Assembly: GCA_012719855.1 (NCBI GenBank)
Contig: JAAXZN010000004.1
Span: 1 to 64,000 of the forward strand
Direction of reading: 5' to 3'
Source of the DNA: Serratia liquefaciens
GTDB taxonomy: Bacteria; Pseudomonadota; Gammaproteobacteria; Enterobacterales; Enterobacteriaceae
Length of the DNA: 64,000 nucleotides
Made by a program: the position numbers and the translations under genes. The number at the start of each line of letters is the position of its first letter. The stretch's first letter is position 1. The notes below the pieces were generated by a model. It searched no databases, was not told the origin of the DNA, and saw nothing but the letters and a program-made list of their open reading frames with translations. Positions 8,068-17,730 of this stretch are shown in pieces.

Positions 8068-10363
8068 ACTGCATCGGCGGCTGGCGTTTGGCTGGCTGGC
8101 GATTTGCCTGCTGCTGATCGCGGCCTTGTGCTGGCTGTTGCCGCGCAGTCAGATCAACAGCAGCGTCCTGGCGTTATTGCCGAAACAGCAACTGGTTGGC
8201 GTGCCGGATGAATTGGCCGACGGCTTCAGCCGCCGCCTGGATCGTCAACTGATGTGGCTGGTCAGCCCGCCGCCGGGGGCGGACAACGCCGCAGTGGATT
8301 GGTGGTGGCAGCAGCTACGTCAGATGCCTGAGCTGCAGCAGGTTGGCGGGCCTATGGATGCACAACGTCAGCAGCAGTGGGGGCGTTTTTTCTACCAGCA
8401 TCGCAATGTGCTGCTGGATGATGCCACCCGGCAACGTTTGCAGCAGGGTGCGGATGCGCAGAGCCAGTGGATCCTCGGCCAACTCTATTCTGCTTTCGCC
8501 GGCGTCAGCGGCAAAGAGCTGGCGAACGATCCGCTGATGCTGGTACGCGCCTCACAGTTGGCGCAGCAACAGAACGGCGGCTTGCTGAGCCTGTCCAAGG
8601 GTTGGCTGGTGGCGCGTGATGCACAGGGGCGCAGTTGGTATTTGTTGCATGCCGAGCTTAGCGCATCATCCTATGACATCAGCAGTGCACGGCGAACGGT
8701 AGATAAACTGACAGCGCTGCAGCAACAGCTGCAGCAGCGCTGGCCGGGAGCCGAAGTGCTCAACCGCGGCACGTTGTTTTACAGCAACTACGCCAGCCAA
8801 CAGGCCGAGAAGGATATTTCCACGATTGGCCTGGCGTCGGTTGTTGGCGTGTTTTTACTGGTGTTGTTCATGTTCCGCTCACCTTTGCCGCTGTTATTGT
8901 GCGCGCTGTCGGTGGCTATTGGCGCTCTGGCCGGCACCGTCGCTACGCTATTGGCATTTGGTGAAATACATTTGATGACGCTGGTGCTGAGCATCAGCAT
9001 CGTCGGCATTTCGGCTGACTACACGCTCTATTTCCTGACGGAACGTATGGTGCATGGTCGGCAGTCGGCGCCATTAGCCAGTTTGCAAAAGCTGTTGCCG
9101 GCATTGTCGATGGCGTTGCTGACCACCGTAGTGGCCTACCTGGCGCTGTTGATTGCGCCGTTCCCCGGTCTGCAGCAACTGGCGGTATTCGCCGCTGCCG
9201 GATTGAGTGCCGCCTGCATTACCGTTATTTGCTGGTACCCACAATTGTCGCGACGGCTGCCGGTACGCCCAGCGCCGGGATTAACGCTGATCCTGAATTG
9301 GCTGCATGCCTGGCGCCATCGGCCACCGTTGCGTTATGGGTTGCCCGGTGCAGTGCTGTTGCTGGTGGTCGCGGGGTTCAGCCAGTTAAAGGTAGATGAC
9401 GACATTGGCCAACTGCAGGCGCTACCTGCGGCGTTGCAGCAGCAAGAGCAGCGTATCGCCGCACTGACGGGCCAACATAACGATCAGAAGTGGCTGGTGG
9501 TCTACGGCGCCAATGCCGAGCAGCTGTTGCAACGCATCGAGTTGTTGCAACCCAAACTGGCTGAGGCCAAACGGCAAGGCGTGCTGGCGGATTATCGCCT
9601 GTTGCCTCTGCCTTCTCTCCAGCGCCAACAAGAAAACATCGCTTTATTGCAGCGCGTGGCGCCGCAGGTGATGAACAATCTTCAGCAGGCAGAGTTGGCG
9701 CTGAGTACGCCAGATTTAACGCCTGAATGGGTGAGCCCGCAGCAGTGGCTGGGCAGCGTGGTGAGCGAAGGTTGGCGTCTGCTGTGGCTGACGTTGCCCG
9801 ATGGACGCAGTGCGGCGCTGGTGCCCGTTAACGGCGTGAAGAACAGTGCGATGATGAAGACACTGGCGGAGCAGGTTCCCGGCACCGGTTGGATCGATCG
9901 GAAAACCGAGTTCAGTGAGCTGTTTGGTCAATATCGCCTGTATCTATCTTATTTGTTGGCATTGTCGGTTGCAGCGATTGCGCTGATTTACCTGTGGCGT
10001 TTTGGCCTGCGTCATGGCTTGCGTTGCATGGTGCCGACGCTGTTGTCATTGGGTAGCGGTATTGCGGTATTGGCACTGAGTGGCCATACGCTGAATCTGT
10101 TTTCGCTGTTGGCGCTGGTGCTGGTTTTGGGGATCGGCATTAACTATACGTTGTTCTTTACCAATCCCCGGGGCACGCCGACCACCTCGATGTTCGCCAT
10201 TTTTATGGCGGTATTCACTACCCAACTGACGTTCGGCATGCTGGTACTGAGCCACACTCAGGCCATCAGCAGCTTTGGTATCGTATTGAGCAGCGGAATT
10301 GCCGTGGCATTTTTATTGGCACCGCTGACGTTAGCAACAAAAAGAAAAAGAGGAAAAGCCTGA
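8057..10363 (+). CDS. apeM: ApeM, MMPL/RND-family lipid exporter
   Basis: A 768-residue RND-superfamily transporter. One N-terminal membrane segment (about 12-30) is followed by a periplasmic loop to about 250, a membrane bundle (about 255-392), a second loop and a second bundle (about 633-762). GISADYTLYF and GIGINYTLFF are the paired TM4-type motifs of MMPL proteins. It would flip or extract the APE lipid from the inner membrane. The start is a TTG at 8057 with GAGGAG ten bases before; translation overlaps apeL. Confidence 0.87.
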   Translation: MRPELHRRLAFGWLAICLLLIAALCWLLPRSQINSSVLALLPKQQLVGVPDELADGFSRRLDRQLMWLVSPPPGADNAAVDWWWQQLRQMPELQQVGGPMDAQRQQQWGRFFYQHRNVLLDDATRQRLQQGADAQSQWILGQLYSAFAGVSGKELANDPLMLVRASQLAQQQNGGLLSLSKGWLVARDAQGRSWYLLHAELSASSYDISSARRTVDKLTALQQQLQQRWPGAEVLNRGTLFYSNYASQQAEKDISTIGLASVVGVFLLVLFMFRSPLPLLLCALSVAIGALAGTVATLLAFGEIHLMTLVLSISIVGISADYTLYFLTERMVHGRQSAPLASLQKLLPALSMALLTTVVAYLALLIAPFPGLQQLAVFAAAGLSAACITVICWYPQLSRRLPVRPAPGLTLILNWLHAWRHRPPLRYGLPGAVLLLVVAGFSQLKVDDDIGQLQALPAALQQQEQRIAALTGQHNDQKWLVVYGANAEQLLQRIELLQPKLAEAKRQGVLADYRLLPLPSLQRQQENIALLQRVAPQVMNNLQQAELALSTPDLTPEWVSPQQWLGSVVSEGWRLLWLTLPDGRSAALVPVNGVKNSAMMKTLAEQVPGTGWIDRKTEFSELFGQYRLYLSYLLALSVAAIALIYLWRFGLRHGLRCMVPTLLSLGSGIAVLALSGHTLNLFSLLALVLVLGIGINYTLFFTNPRGTPTTSMFAIFMAVFTTQLTFGMLVLSHTQAISSFGIVLSSGIAVAFLLAPLTLATKRKRGKA

Positions 10364-10935
10364 TGCGCGGCTTACAAAGGGTGCTGTTAATGTGGATCGT
10401 TGTGCTGGCCGGCTGCGCCGGTAAGCAGGATCCGACGCTGCCGCAGGCGTGGCTAAAACCCGGTACGCAGGTGACGTTACCTCCCCCTGCGCTGGCTCAG
10501 CCGATTAATCAGCAACAGTTGCTGACCGCCGAAGTCAAAGGACAACAGCACTCGATGCTGGTGCTGCTCAATGCCGACGGTCAGCGCTTGCAACTGGTGG
10601 GCATGTCGCCGCTCGGTATCCGTCTGTTTAACCTGACCTACGATCGTCAGGGGATCCACACCGAACAATTGATCAAGGTGGGGGAGTTGCCGCCCGCCAG
10701 CCAGGTGCTGGCGGATATCATGTTGAGCTACTGGCCGGTGAAGGACTGGCAACCCTTGCTGCCAGCAGGGTGGCGGCTGGAAGATCAGGCGCTGGTGCGT
10801 CGCTTGTATGACGAGCGTGGGGCGGTGATCAATGAAGTCCGTTATCAGCAGGTAGACGGGAAGCGAGAACCGGTGTCGATCGCTCAATCAGCCTTCCATT
10901 ACCGCATCATCATTCAAACGCTGGGGAACGAATAG
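10363..10935 (+). CDS. apeN: ApeN, DUF3261 lipoprotein
   Basis: A 190-residue predicted lipoprotein with lipobox VLAGC (Cys18). It belongs to the DUF3261 family found in nearly all APE clusters, where it is presumed to receive or insert the APE lipid in the outer membrane (inference from LolB-like position and lipidation). Start ATG overlaps the apeM stop as TGATG. Confidence 0.83.
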   Translation: MRGLQRVLLMWIVVLAGCAGKQDPTLPQAWLKPGTQVTLPPPALAQPINQQQLLTAEVKGQQHSMLVLLNADGQRLQLVGMSPLGIRLFNLTYDRQGIHTEQLIKVGELPPASQVLADIMLSYWPVKDWQPLLPAGWRLEDQALVRRLYDERGAVINEVRYQQVDGKREPVSIAQSAFHYRIIIQTLGNE

Positions 10936-12104
10936 TGATCTATATCTCCGCCGTAGGGATGGTGAATGCGCTGGGCAACGATCTGCCGCAGATTGCGCAA
11001 AACCTGGCGCGCGGTATTTCGCCCGGCATGCAGCAGCAGACGCAGTGGCTGATCGGCGGTGCGCCATCCTGGTTTGGCAACGTACAGGGGGAGTTACCGG
11101 CGATCCCCGAGCCGCTCAAGCAGCATAACTCCCGCAATAATCGCCTGCTGTTGGCCGCTTTGGCGCAAATCGAGACTCCGGTGCGCGAGGCCATTACCCG
11201 CTACGGCGCCGATCGCGTCGCGGTGATTATGGGCACCAGCACTTCCGGCATTCACGAAGGCGAACTGGCGCTGCAACAGTATCAGGCGGGGCAGTGGCCT
11301 CCGGGTTACCATTATCACCAGCAGGAACTGGGCGATCCGAGCCAGTTTCTCAGCGCTTTTCTCGCGATCCGCGGTCCGGCCTATACCCTGTCGACGGCCT
11401 GTTCGTCCAGCGCGCGGGCCATTATCAGCGGTAAACGTCTGATTGAAGCCGGGTTGGTGGACGCGGCGATTGTGGGCGGGGCCGACAGCCTGTGCCAAAT
11501 GCCGATTAACGGTTTCCACAGCCTGGAGTCACTGTCTGCGGAGCGCTGCGCGCCGTTTGCCGCAAAACGCAGCGGGATTAATATCGGTGAGGCGGCGGCG
11601 CTGATGCTGTTGACGCGGGAACCTGCGCCGGTGGCGTTGTTGGGCGTTGGCGAATCTTCCGATGCCTGGCACATGTCGGCGCCACATCCTGCAGGAGAAG
11701 GTGCCGAACGGGCCATGGCCATGGCGTTGCGGCAGGCCGGCTTGAGCGCCGAACAAATCGGTTATATTAATTTACACGGCACCGCTACACGACTTAACGA
11801 TCGGGTTGAAGCCCTGGTGGTGAACCGCCTGTTTGGCGAGCGGACACCGTGCAGTTCAACCAAGCACCTTACCGGGCACACGCTGGGTGCCTCCGGGGCA
11901 GTGGAAGCCGCGTTGAGCTGGCTGTTGTTGACGCACCCGTTGCCACTGCCGCAGCAGGATTTCAGAACCGTCCCCCGCGATGCCGAACTGGCGCCGATCG
12001 GTCTGGTGTGCAAGCCCCAGGCATTGGGATCGCGCGCTATCCTCTCCAATTCATTTGCCTTCGGCGGCAACAATGCCTGCCTGTTGTTGGGAGATGCTCC
12101 ATGA
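10935..12104 (+). CDS. apeO: ApeO, beta-ketoacyl-ACP synthase
   Basis: A 389-residue ketosynthase with the catalytic triad Cys156 (STACSSS), His281 (HGTAT) and His315 (HTLGA). It condenses malonyl units onto the ACP-bound chain, together with the chain length factor ApeC (known partnership). The start is a GTG that shares its G with the TAG stop of apeN. Confidence 0.9.
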   Translation: MIYISAVGMVNALGNDLPQIAQNLARGISPGMQQQTQWLIGGAPSWFGNVQGELPAIPEPLKQHNSRNNRLLLAALAQIETPVREAITRYGADRVAVIMGTSTSGIHEGELALQQYQAGQWPPGYHYHQQELGDPSQFLSAFLAIRGPAYTLSTACSSSARAIISGKRLIEAGLVDAAIVGGADSLCQMPINGFHSLESLSAERCAPFAAKRSGINIGEAAALMLLTREPAPVALLGVGESSDAWHMSAPHPAGEGAERAMAMALRQAGLSAEQIGYINLHGTATRLNDRVEALVVNRLFGERTPCSSTKHLTGHTLGASGAVEAALSWLLLTHPLPLPQQDFRTVPRDAELAPIGLVCKPQALGSRAILSNSFAFGGNNACLLLGDAP

Positions 12105-12574
12105 ACGCTTACCGGACGGCAGAATATTACTTACCTCATGCTTCACCGATGGTGCTGCTGGAACAGGTGCTGGAAGTGGGTGAAGAGCATGCACGCTGCG
12201 CGGTCAAGGTCAGTACGAATAGCGTACTGGCGCCGTTTCTCGACGAGCAGGGGGCGCTGCCGGGTTGGTACGGGATTGAGCTGATGGCGCAGGCAATTGG
12301 GGTTTGGAGTGGCTGGCACGGTCGCCAGAGTGCCAAGCCGCCGCAGCTTGGCATGTTGCTTGGCGGGCGGGCCATTCACTGTGCGTTGCCAGCTTTTCCT
12401 GCCGGCAGCGAGCTGGTGGTTAGCGTGCAGCAGTTGTTGAAAGACGAGAAGTTAGCCAGTTTTGAGTGTGAAATCAGTATCGATAATGTGCCGATCGCAC
12501 AGGGCAGGTTGAACACCTATCAACCTGATCAACAAGAAATTATTCAATTGACGACCTTAAGGGGAGACGCATGA
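12101..12574 (+). CDS. apeP: ApeP, second hot-dog dehydratase
   Basis: A 157-residue FabZ/FabA-like protein (LPHASPMVLLEQVLEV near the N-terminus with His13, and GWYGIELMAQAIG at about 55-67). It is the second half of the ApeI-ApeP dehydratase pair. A longer open frame begins at 11849 inside apeO, but the ATG at 12101 overlaps the apeO stop as ATGA and gives the family length. Confidence 0.86.
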   Translation: MNAYRTAEYYLPHASPMVLLEQVLEVGEEHARCAVKVSTNSVLAPFLDEQGALPGWYGIELMAQAIGVWSGWHGRQSAKPPQLGMLLGGRAIHCALPAFPAGSELVVSVQQLLKDEKLASFECEISIDNVPIAQGRLNTYQPDQQEIIQLTTLRGDA

Positions 12575-13302
12575 TGCGTTCCGTTTTAGTCACCGGCGCC
12601 AGTAAAGGGATCGGTCAGGCCATCGCCTGCCGCCTGGCTGCGGATGGCTTTTTGATTGTAGTTCACTACCACAGCGATAAGACCGGGGCAGAACACACCT
12701 TGCAGCAAATTGTCAGTGCCGGCGGGCAAGGGCGATTGATGCAGTTTGATATCAGCAACCGCATTCAGTGCCGTGAGGCGTTGGAGCAGGATATTGAAAC
12801 CCACGGTGCCTACTACGGCGTGGTGAATAATGCGGGGATCACCCGCGACGGCGCTTTCCCGGCGCTGAGCGAGGAGGATTGGGATGGGGTGATCCATACC
12901 AATCTCGACAGTTTCTACAATGTGCTTCACCCCTGTGTCATGCCAATGATTGGCCTACGCAAAGGCGGGCGTATCATCGCGCTGTCGTCGGTGTCGGGCG
13001 TTATGGGCAACCGTGGGCAGGTAAACTACAGTGCGGCCAAGGCAGGCGTGATCGGTGCCTGTAAAGCATTGGCTATCGAACTGGCGAAACGCAAAATTAC
13101 CGTTAACTGCATCGCCCCGGGTTTGATCGACACTGGCATGATCGACATCGAGCCGGCCGCGCTGGATGAAGCGATGCGGGCTATCCCGCTCAAGCGTATG
13201 GGATCGGCAGAAGAGGTGGCCGGGTTGGCCAGCTACCTGATGTCCGATATCGCCGGCTATGTAACGCGGCAGGTCATTTCCATTAATGGAGGAATGGTAT
13301 GA
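12571..13302 (+). CDS. apeQ: ApeQ, FabG-like 3-ketoacyl-ACP reductase
   Basis: A 243-residue short-chain dehydrogenase with the NADP motif TGASKGIG at 8-15, NNAG at 86-89 and the catalytic Ser140, Tyr153 and Lys157. It reduces the beta-keto group after each condensation. ATGA overlap with apeP and with apeR. Confidence 0.92.
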   Translation: MMRSVLVTGASKGIGQAIACRLAADGFLIVVHYHSDKTGAEHTLQQIVSAGGQGRLMQFDISNRIQCREALEQDIETHGAYYGVVNNAGITRDGAFPALSEEDWDGVIHTNLDSFYNVLHPCVMPMIGLRKGGRIIALSSVSGVMGNRGQVNYSAAKAGVIGACKALAIELAKRKITVNCIAPGLIDTGMIDIEPAALDEAMRAIPLKRMGSAEEVAGLASYLMSDIAGYVTRQVISINGGMV

Positions 13303-14528
13303 CGCAACGAGTGGTCGTCACCGGCATGGCGGGCGTTACGGCGTTCGGCAATAGCTGGGCAGAGGTGTCCAGCCGGTTGAAGCAGGGCAAGAATGCGGTG
13401 CGTTACATGACGCAATGGGAAGAATATCAGGGACTGAATACCCATCTTGGCGCCCCGATCGAGAATTTCGTGCTGCCGGATCACTATACGCGCAAGCGTA
13501 TTCGTTCCATGGGCCGCGTTTCACTGTTGGCGACCCGGGCGACAGAGTTGGCGCTAGAACAGGCCGGGCTGCTGGGTGAAACGGTGCTGACCAACGGTGA
13601 GACCGGCATCGCCTACGGTTCTTCGACCGGCAGCACCAAGCCGGTCAGCGAATTTGCCACCATGCTCACCGAAAAGCACACCGGCAATATCACCGGCACC
13701 ACCTATGTGCAGATGATGCCTCACACCGCGGCGGTAAACACTGGCCTGTTCTTCGGCCTGCGGGGCCGGGTGATCCCAACGTCCAGTGCCTGCACTTCCG
13801 GCAGTCAGGCGATTGGTTACGCCTATGAGAGCATCCGCCACGGTTATCAGACGGTGATGGTGGCCGGCGGTGCCGAAGAGCTGTGCCCTTCGGAGGCGGC
13901 GGTGTTCGACACGCTGTTTGCAACCAGCCAGCAGAACCATCGCCCCGAGTTTTCGCCACGTCCGTTTGATCGTCAGCGTGATGGGTTGGTGATTGGCGAA
14001 GGGGCAGGCACGCTGATCCTGGAGTCGCTGGAACATGCCCTGGCACGGGGGGCGACCATCTACGGCGAGGTTATCAGCTTCGCCACCAATTGCGATGCGG
14101 CCCACATTACCCAACCGCAGCAGGAAACCATGCAGATTTGTATGCAGCAGGCGCTGAAGGCTTCTGGGCTGACCACCGGCGATATCGGCTACATCAGCGC
14201 CCACGGCACGGCGACCGATCGTGGCGATATCGCTGAAAGTCAGGCAACGGCGGCGATTTTCGGCAATCGAACGCCGATCTCCTCGCTGAAAAGTTATTTT
14301 GGCCATACGTTGGGCGCCTGCGGTGCTCTGGAAGCCTGGATGACGTTGGAGATGATGCGCGAAGGCAGCTTCGCCCCTACCATTAACCTGAGCGAACCGG
14401 ACAGCGCCTGTGGCGATCTGGATTACATCATGGGCGGTTATCGCCAGATTGATACCGAGTTTGTGCAGTCTAATAACTTCGCTTTCGGCGGCATCAATAC
14501 TTCACTGATCCTGCGCCGCTGGGCGTAA
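13299..14528 (+). CDS. apeR: ApeR, second beta-ketoacyl-ACP synthase (FabF-like)
   Basis: A 409-residue KS with Cys165 (SSACTSG), His302 (AHGTAT) and His336 (GHTLGA), so it is catalytically complete. In characterised systems ApeR is a homodimeric ketosynthase that complements ApeO-ApeC, probably in early steps (known for the family). Last gene of the operon, followed by a hairpin. Confidence 0.92.
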   Translation: MTQRVVVTGMAGVTAFGNSWAEVSSRLKQGKNAVRYMTQWEEYQGLNTHLGAPIENFVLPDHYTRKRIRSMGRVSLLATRATELALEQAGLLGETVLTNGETGIAYGSSTGSTKPVSEFATMLTEKHTGNITGTTYVQMMPHTAAVNTGLFFGLRGRVIPTSSACTSGSQAIGYAYESIRHGYQTVMVAGGAEELCPSEAAVFDTLFATSQQNHRPEFSPRPFDRQRDGLVIGEGAGTLILESLEHALARGATIYGEVISFATNCDAAHITQPQQETMQICMQQALKASGLTTGDIGYISAHGTATDRGDIAESQATAAIFGNRTPISSLKSYFGHTLGACGALEAWMTLEMMREGSFAPTINLSEPDSACGDLDYIMGGYRQIDTEFVQSNNFAFGGINTSLILRRWA

Positions 14529-14534
14529 TGTTGC

Positions 14535-14565
14535 ATTGCCGGAGGTTTTTCTCCGGCAATTGTTG
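14535..14565 (+). terminator. hairpin at the end of the APE operon
   Basis: A perfect 10-bp stem (ATTGCCGGAG at 14535-14544 with CTCCGGCAAT at 14551-14560) has a GTTTTT loop. The 3' tail is only weakly T-rich, so it may terminate or protect the 3' end. Confidence 0.55.
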
Positions 14566-14669
14566 CTATCTAATCAAAAGTCTTATGCGCAATAGGGCGT
14601 TTTTGATCAACAAAACAGTTGCCATAATCCTCCCATATCGCTTCAACATCCTAATGAGAGAATAAAATT

Positions 14670-15473
14670 ATGAGCATCCCTGCATTTGGTTTAGGCACCT
14701 TCCGTCTTCAGGATCAGGTGGTGATCGACTCGGTCACTACGGCACTTGAGCTGGGATACCGCGCGATCGATACGGCGCAAATCTATGAAAACGAAGCGGC
14801 GGTGGGGCAGGCGATTACCGCCAGCGGCGTAGCGCGTGAAGAGCTGTTTATCACCACCAAAATCTGGATCGCCAATTTGGCGAAGGGCAAGCTGATCCCG
14901 AGTCTGGAAGAGAGCCAGAGCAAGTTACAAACCGGCTATGTTGATCTGACCCTGATTCACTGGCCTTCGCCGAACGACGAAGTTCCTGTCGCCGAGTTTA
15001 TGGCCGAACTGGCGGAGGCGAAAAAATTAGGCCTGACGCGCCAGATTGGCGTTTCCAACTTCACTGTGGACCTTATGCAGCAAGCGATTGACGCCGTTGG
15101 GGCAGAGCAGATCGCCACAAATCAGATTGAGCTTTCGCCCTACCTGCAGAACCGTAAAGTGGTGGAGTTTGCCCAGCAGCACGGCATTGCCATCACTTCC
15201 TACATGACGCTGGCCTATGGCCAGGCGCTGAAGGATGAGACCATCAAGGCGATTGCGGCACGTCGCAATGCCACCCCGGCGCAGGTTATTCTGGCCTGGG
15301 CGCTGCAGCTGGGTTACGCGGTGATCCCATCATCGACCCAACGTGAAAACCTGGCGAGCAATTTGTTGGCTCAGAAACTGACGTTGACCCCTGAGGAAAT
15401 GGAGGAGATCGCCAAGCTGGAAAACAATGGCCGTTTGGTCAGCCCGGAAGGCCTGGCGCCGAACTGGGATTAA
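14670..15473 (+). CDS. dkgB: DkgB, 2,5-diketo-gluconate reductase B (aldo-keto reductase)
   Basis: A 267-residue cytosolic aldo-keto reductase with the catalytic tetrad Asp34, Tyr39, Lys64 and His97 (LIHWPSP). In E. coli DkgB reduces 2,5-diketo-D-gluconate and methylglyoxal with NADPH. Its place beside yafC matches the E. coli order; in E. coli the tRNA-Asp directly precedes it, whereas here the APE operon intervenes. Start ATG follows a purine-rich GAGAG 10 bases before. Confidence 0.92.
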   Translation: MSIPAFGLGTFRLQDQVVIDSVTTALELGYRAIDTAQIYENEAAVGQAITASGVAREELFITTKIWIANLAKGKLIPSLEESQSKLQTGYVDLTLIHWPSPNDEVPVAEFMAELAEAKKLGLTRQIGVSNFTVDLMQQAIDAVGAEQIATNQIELSPYLQNRKVVEFAQQHGIAITSYMTLAYGQALKDETIKAIAARRNATPAQVILAWALQLGYAVIPSSTQRENLASNLLAQKLTLTPEEMEEIAKLENNGRLVSPEGLAPNWD

Positions 15474-15492
15474 TTTTCGTACCTCTGCATCA

Positions 15493-15517
15493 GGGCGCCC
15501 AGACGGGCGCCTTTTTT
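15493..15517. terminator. bidirectional terminator between dkgB and yafC
   Basis: GGCGCCC (15494-15500) pairs with GGGCGCC (15505-15511) around an AGAC loop and is followed by TTTTTT on the plus strand. It ends dkgB and abuts the stop of the convergent yafC. Confidence 0.8.
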
Positions 15518-16403
15518 ATTGCCCCAGATGTTTGCTGAGAAAGTCGATAAAGCTGCGCAGGCGGTTGCTGACGGCACTGTCGCTGTAATACACCGCATTG
15601 ACTGGCATGGCGACCGGCAGCGTTTCCTCCACCAAAACAGGCACCAGATCGCCGCGCTCGATGTCTGCGCTAATCATAAAATCGGACAGGCAGGCAATGC
15701 CGTTGCCATGCAGGCAGAGATGACGCTGAGTTTCACCACTATTGGTGGTCAGGCCTGGGGTGATTTCCAATTGGCGACCATCGGCACAAGCCAGCGGCCA
15801 GCGGTTCAAACTGGGCAGATCGTTAAAACCGATGCAGCAGTGTTGCGCCAAGTCCTCCACCTTTTGCGGCGTGCCGTATTGTGCCAAATAGGCGGGGGAG
15901 GCCAGCACGCGTCGATAGCTGGTCATCAGTTTGCGTGCCTTCAGGCTGGAGTCGGTCAACTCACCGACGCGGATGGCAATATCCACCTTACGCTCAATCA
16001 GATTAATAAAGTTCTCTGACGACACCAGTGACAGCGACATTTCCGGGTACAAGGCCCTAAATTCCGCCACCAGCGGTGTTAATACGTGCAGCACAACCGG
16101 CGTGGCAGCATCGACGCGCAACAGCCCCTGTGGACGCTGACGGCTTTCCATCAGCGCATTCTCCGCCGCGGCCATATCACTCAGTACCTTCTGCACCTGG
16201 CGGAAATAGCTTTCCCCTTCCTGCGTCAGGCTGATCTGTCGTGTCGTGCGGTTGAGCAGCGTGACGCCGAGCTTGGTTTCCAGCTTTTTGACGGTGCGGC
16301 TAACCACCGAGTTGGCCTGATCCAGTCGTTCAGCCGCGCGGCTGAAACTGCCGCTTTCCACCACGGTCACGAAAGTAATCAACTCATCGGAATTCGCTTT
16401 CAC
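15516..16403 (-). CDS. yafC: YafC, LysR-family transcriptional regulator
   Basis: A 295-residue LysR regulator. The N-terminal winged helix-turn-helix ([15 protein letters not shown], then VSRTVKKLE) is followed by an effector-binding domain. It matches E. coli YafC closely in sequence and position. A GTG at 16403 is preferred as start: GGAG lies five bases before it and the resulting VKANSDEL aligns with the E. coli N-terminus; an ATG at 16427 would add eight residues. It is divergent from an MFS exporter, so it probably controls that gene (typical LysR arrangement, inference). Confidence 0.85.
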   Translation of the reverse strand: MKANSDELITFVTVVESGSFSRAAERLDQANSVVSRTVKKLETKLGVTLLNRTTRQISLTQEGESYFRQVQKVLSDMAAAENALMESRQRPQGLLRVDAATPVVLHVLTPLVAEFRALYPEMSLSLVSSENFINLIERKVDIAIRVGELTDSSLKARKLMTSYRRVLASPAYLAQYGTPQKVEDLAQHCCIGFNDLPSLNRWPLACADGRQLEITPGLTTNSGETQRHLCLHGNGIACLSDFMISADIERGDLVPVLVEETLPVAMPVNAVYYSDSAVSNRLRSFIDFLSKHLGQ

Positions 16404-16509
16404 TGTTGCTCCATTGGCAAAATTCATTTGATATTTTGAGCATTTTTATCATTTAAGCACGGGACGATAATAGCTGCCATCAACCTGAACGCTATTTGGA
16501 GTAAAAAAG

Positions 16510-17685
16510 ATGCCTCTCGCATTACTTGCATTGACCATCAGCGCCTTTGCTATCGGCACCACTGAGTTTGTGATCGTCGGGCTCATCCCGACCATCGCGG
16601 AACAGCTGGGGGTGACAGTACCCTCCGCCGGGCTGCTGGTTACCATTTATGCTATCGGCGTGGCGATTGGCGCGCCGGTACTGACGGCTTTAACCGGGCG
16701 TGTACCGCGCAAGCTGCTGCTGATCAGCCTGATGGTGCTGTTTACCCTCGGCAACCTGCTGGCCTGGCAGTCGCCGAGCTACGAGTCGCTGGTCGTGGCC
16801 CGCTTGCTGACCGGCCTGGCCCACGGGGTGTTCTTCTCCATCGGTTCTACCATCGCCACCAGCCTGGTCGCGAAAGAGAAAGCCGCCTCGGCGATCGCCA
16901 TCATGTTCGGTGGCTTGACCGTGGCGTTGGTGACAGGGGTACCCTTGGGGACCTTTATCGGTCAGCATTTTGGCTGGCGTGAAACCTTCCTGGCGGTGTC
17001 GCTTATTGGCGTGATTGCCACGGTGGCCAGCGTCATCCTGGTACCCAACAACATTAAAAATCAGGCCAGCGCCAGCATTGGCGAGCAGTTTAAAGTGCTG
17101 ACTCATCCGCGCCTGCTGCTGATTTACGCAATCACCGCGCTGGGTTACGGCGGCGTATTCACCACCTTCACCTTCCTGGCGCCAATGATGCAGGAACTGG
17201 CGGGGTTCTCCGCACCCGCGGTCAGTTGGATCCTGCTGGCCTATGGCATTGCGGTAGCGATTGGCAACATCTGGGGCGGAAAATTGGCGGACCGCCATGG
17301 TGCCGTACGTGCCCTCAGCTTTATCTTTGCCGCGCTGGCCGTTTTGCTGCTGGTGTTCCAGTTCACCGCCAGCCATAGCGTCGCAGCGCTGATGACGGTG
17401 GTTGTGATGGGCGTGTTCGCCTTCGGTAACGTACCGGGGCTGCAGGTTTACGTGGTGCAGAAAGCCGAGCAATACACGCCGAACGCGGTGGATGTTGCTT
17501 CCGGTCTGAACATCGCAGCCTTCAACGTAGGTATTGCTCTGGGCTCGGTCATCGGCGGCCAGACCGTATCCACATTGGGCCTGGCGCAAACGCCGTGGAT
17601 TGGCGCGCTGATCGTGCTGGTGGCTCTGCTGCTGGTGGGGGTTAGCGGGCGTTTGGATAAGAAGTATCAGCGGCAATGGGCTTGA
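16510..17685 (+). CDS. MFS drug/sugar efflux transporter (DHA1, AraJ/YdhP-like)
   Basis: A 391-residue major facilitator with 12 predicted membrane helices. TTEFVIVGLIPTIA in helix 1 and LTGRVPRK in the loop between helices 2 and 3 place it in the DHA1 arabinose-efflux-permease-like group that includes AraJ and YdhP. Substrate is unknown. It lies 106 bp from and divergent to yafC; E. coli has no transporter here. The ATG follows GGAGTAAAAAAG. Confidence 0.85.
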   Translation: MPLALLALTISAFAIGTTEFVIVGLIPTIAEQLGVTVPSAGLLVTIYAIGVAIGAPVLTALTGRVPRKLLLISLMVLFTLGNLLAWQSPSYESLVVARLLTGLAHGVFFSIGSTIATSLVAKEKAASAIAIMFGGLTVALVTGVPLGTFIGQHFGWRETFLAVSLIGVIATVASVILVPNNIKNQASASIGEQFKVLTHPRLLLIYAITALGYGGVFTTFTFLAPMMQELAGFSAPAVSWILLAYGIAVAIGNIWGGKLADRHGAVRALSFIFAALAVLLLVFQFTASHSVAALMTVVVMGVFAFGNVPGLQVYVVQKAEQYTPNAVDVASGLNIAAFNVGIALGSVIGGQTVSTLGLAQTPWIGALIVLVALLLVGVSGRLDKKYQRQWA

Positions 17686-17707
17686 TCGCCACTCTTTCCC
17701 CTTATCT

Positions 17708-17730
17708 GGCCCGCATTTTGCGGGCCTTTT
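17708..17730 (+). terminator. terminator after the MFS gene
   Basis: GGCCCGCA pairs with TGCGGGCC around a TTT loop and is followed by TTTT, 22 bases after the MFS stop. Confidence 0.8.

Noticed and set aside
13554-14306. A 250-codon antisense frame inside apeR
   Set aside because: It is a reflection of GC-rich codon bias; apeR has an intact KS with all catalytic residues and the antisense frame has no ribosome site or family match.
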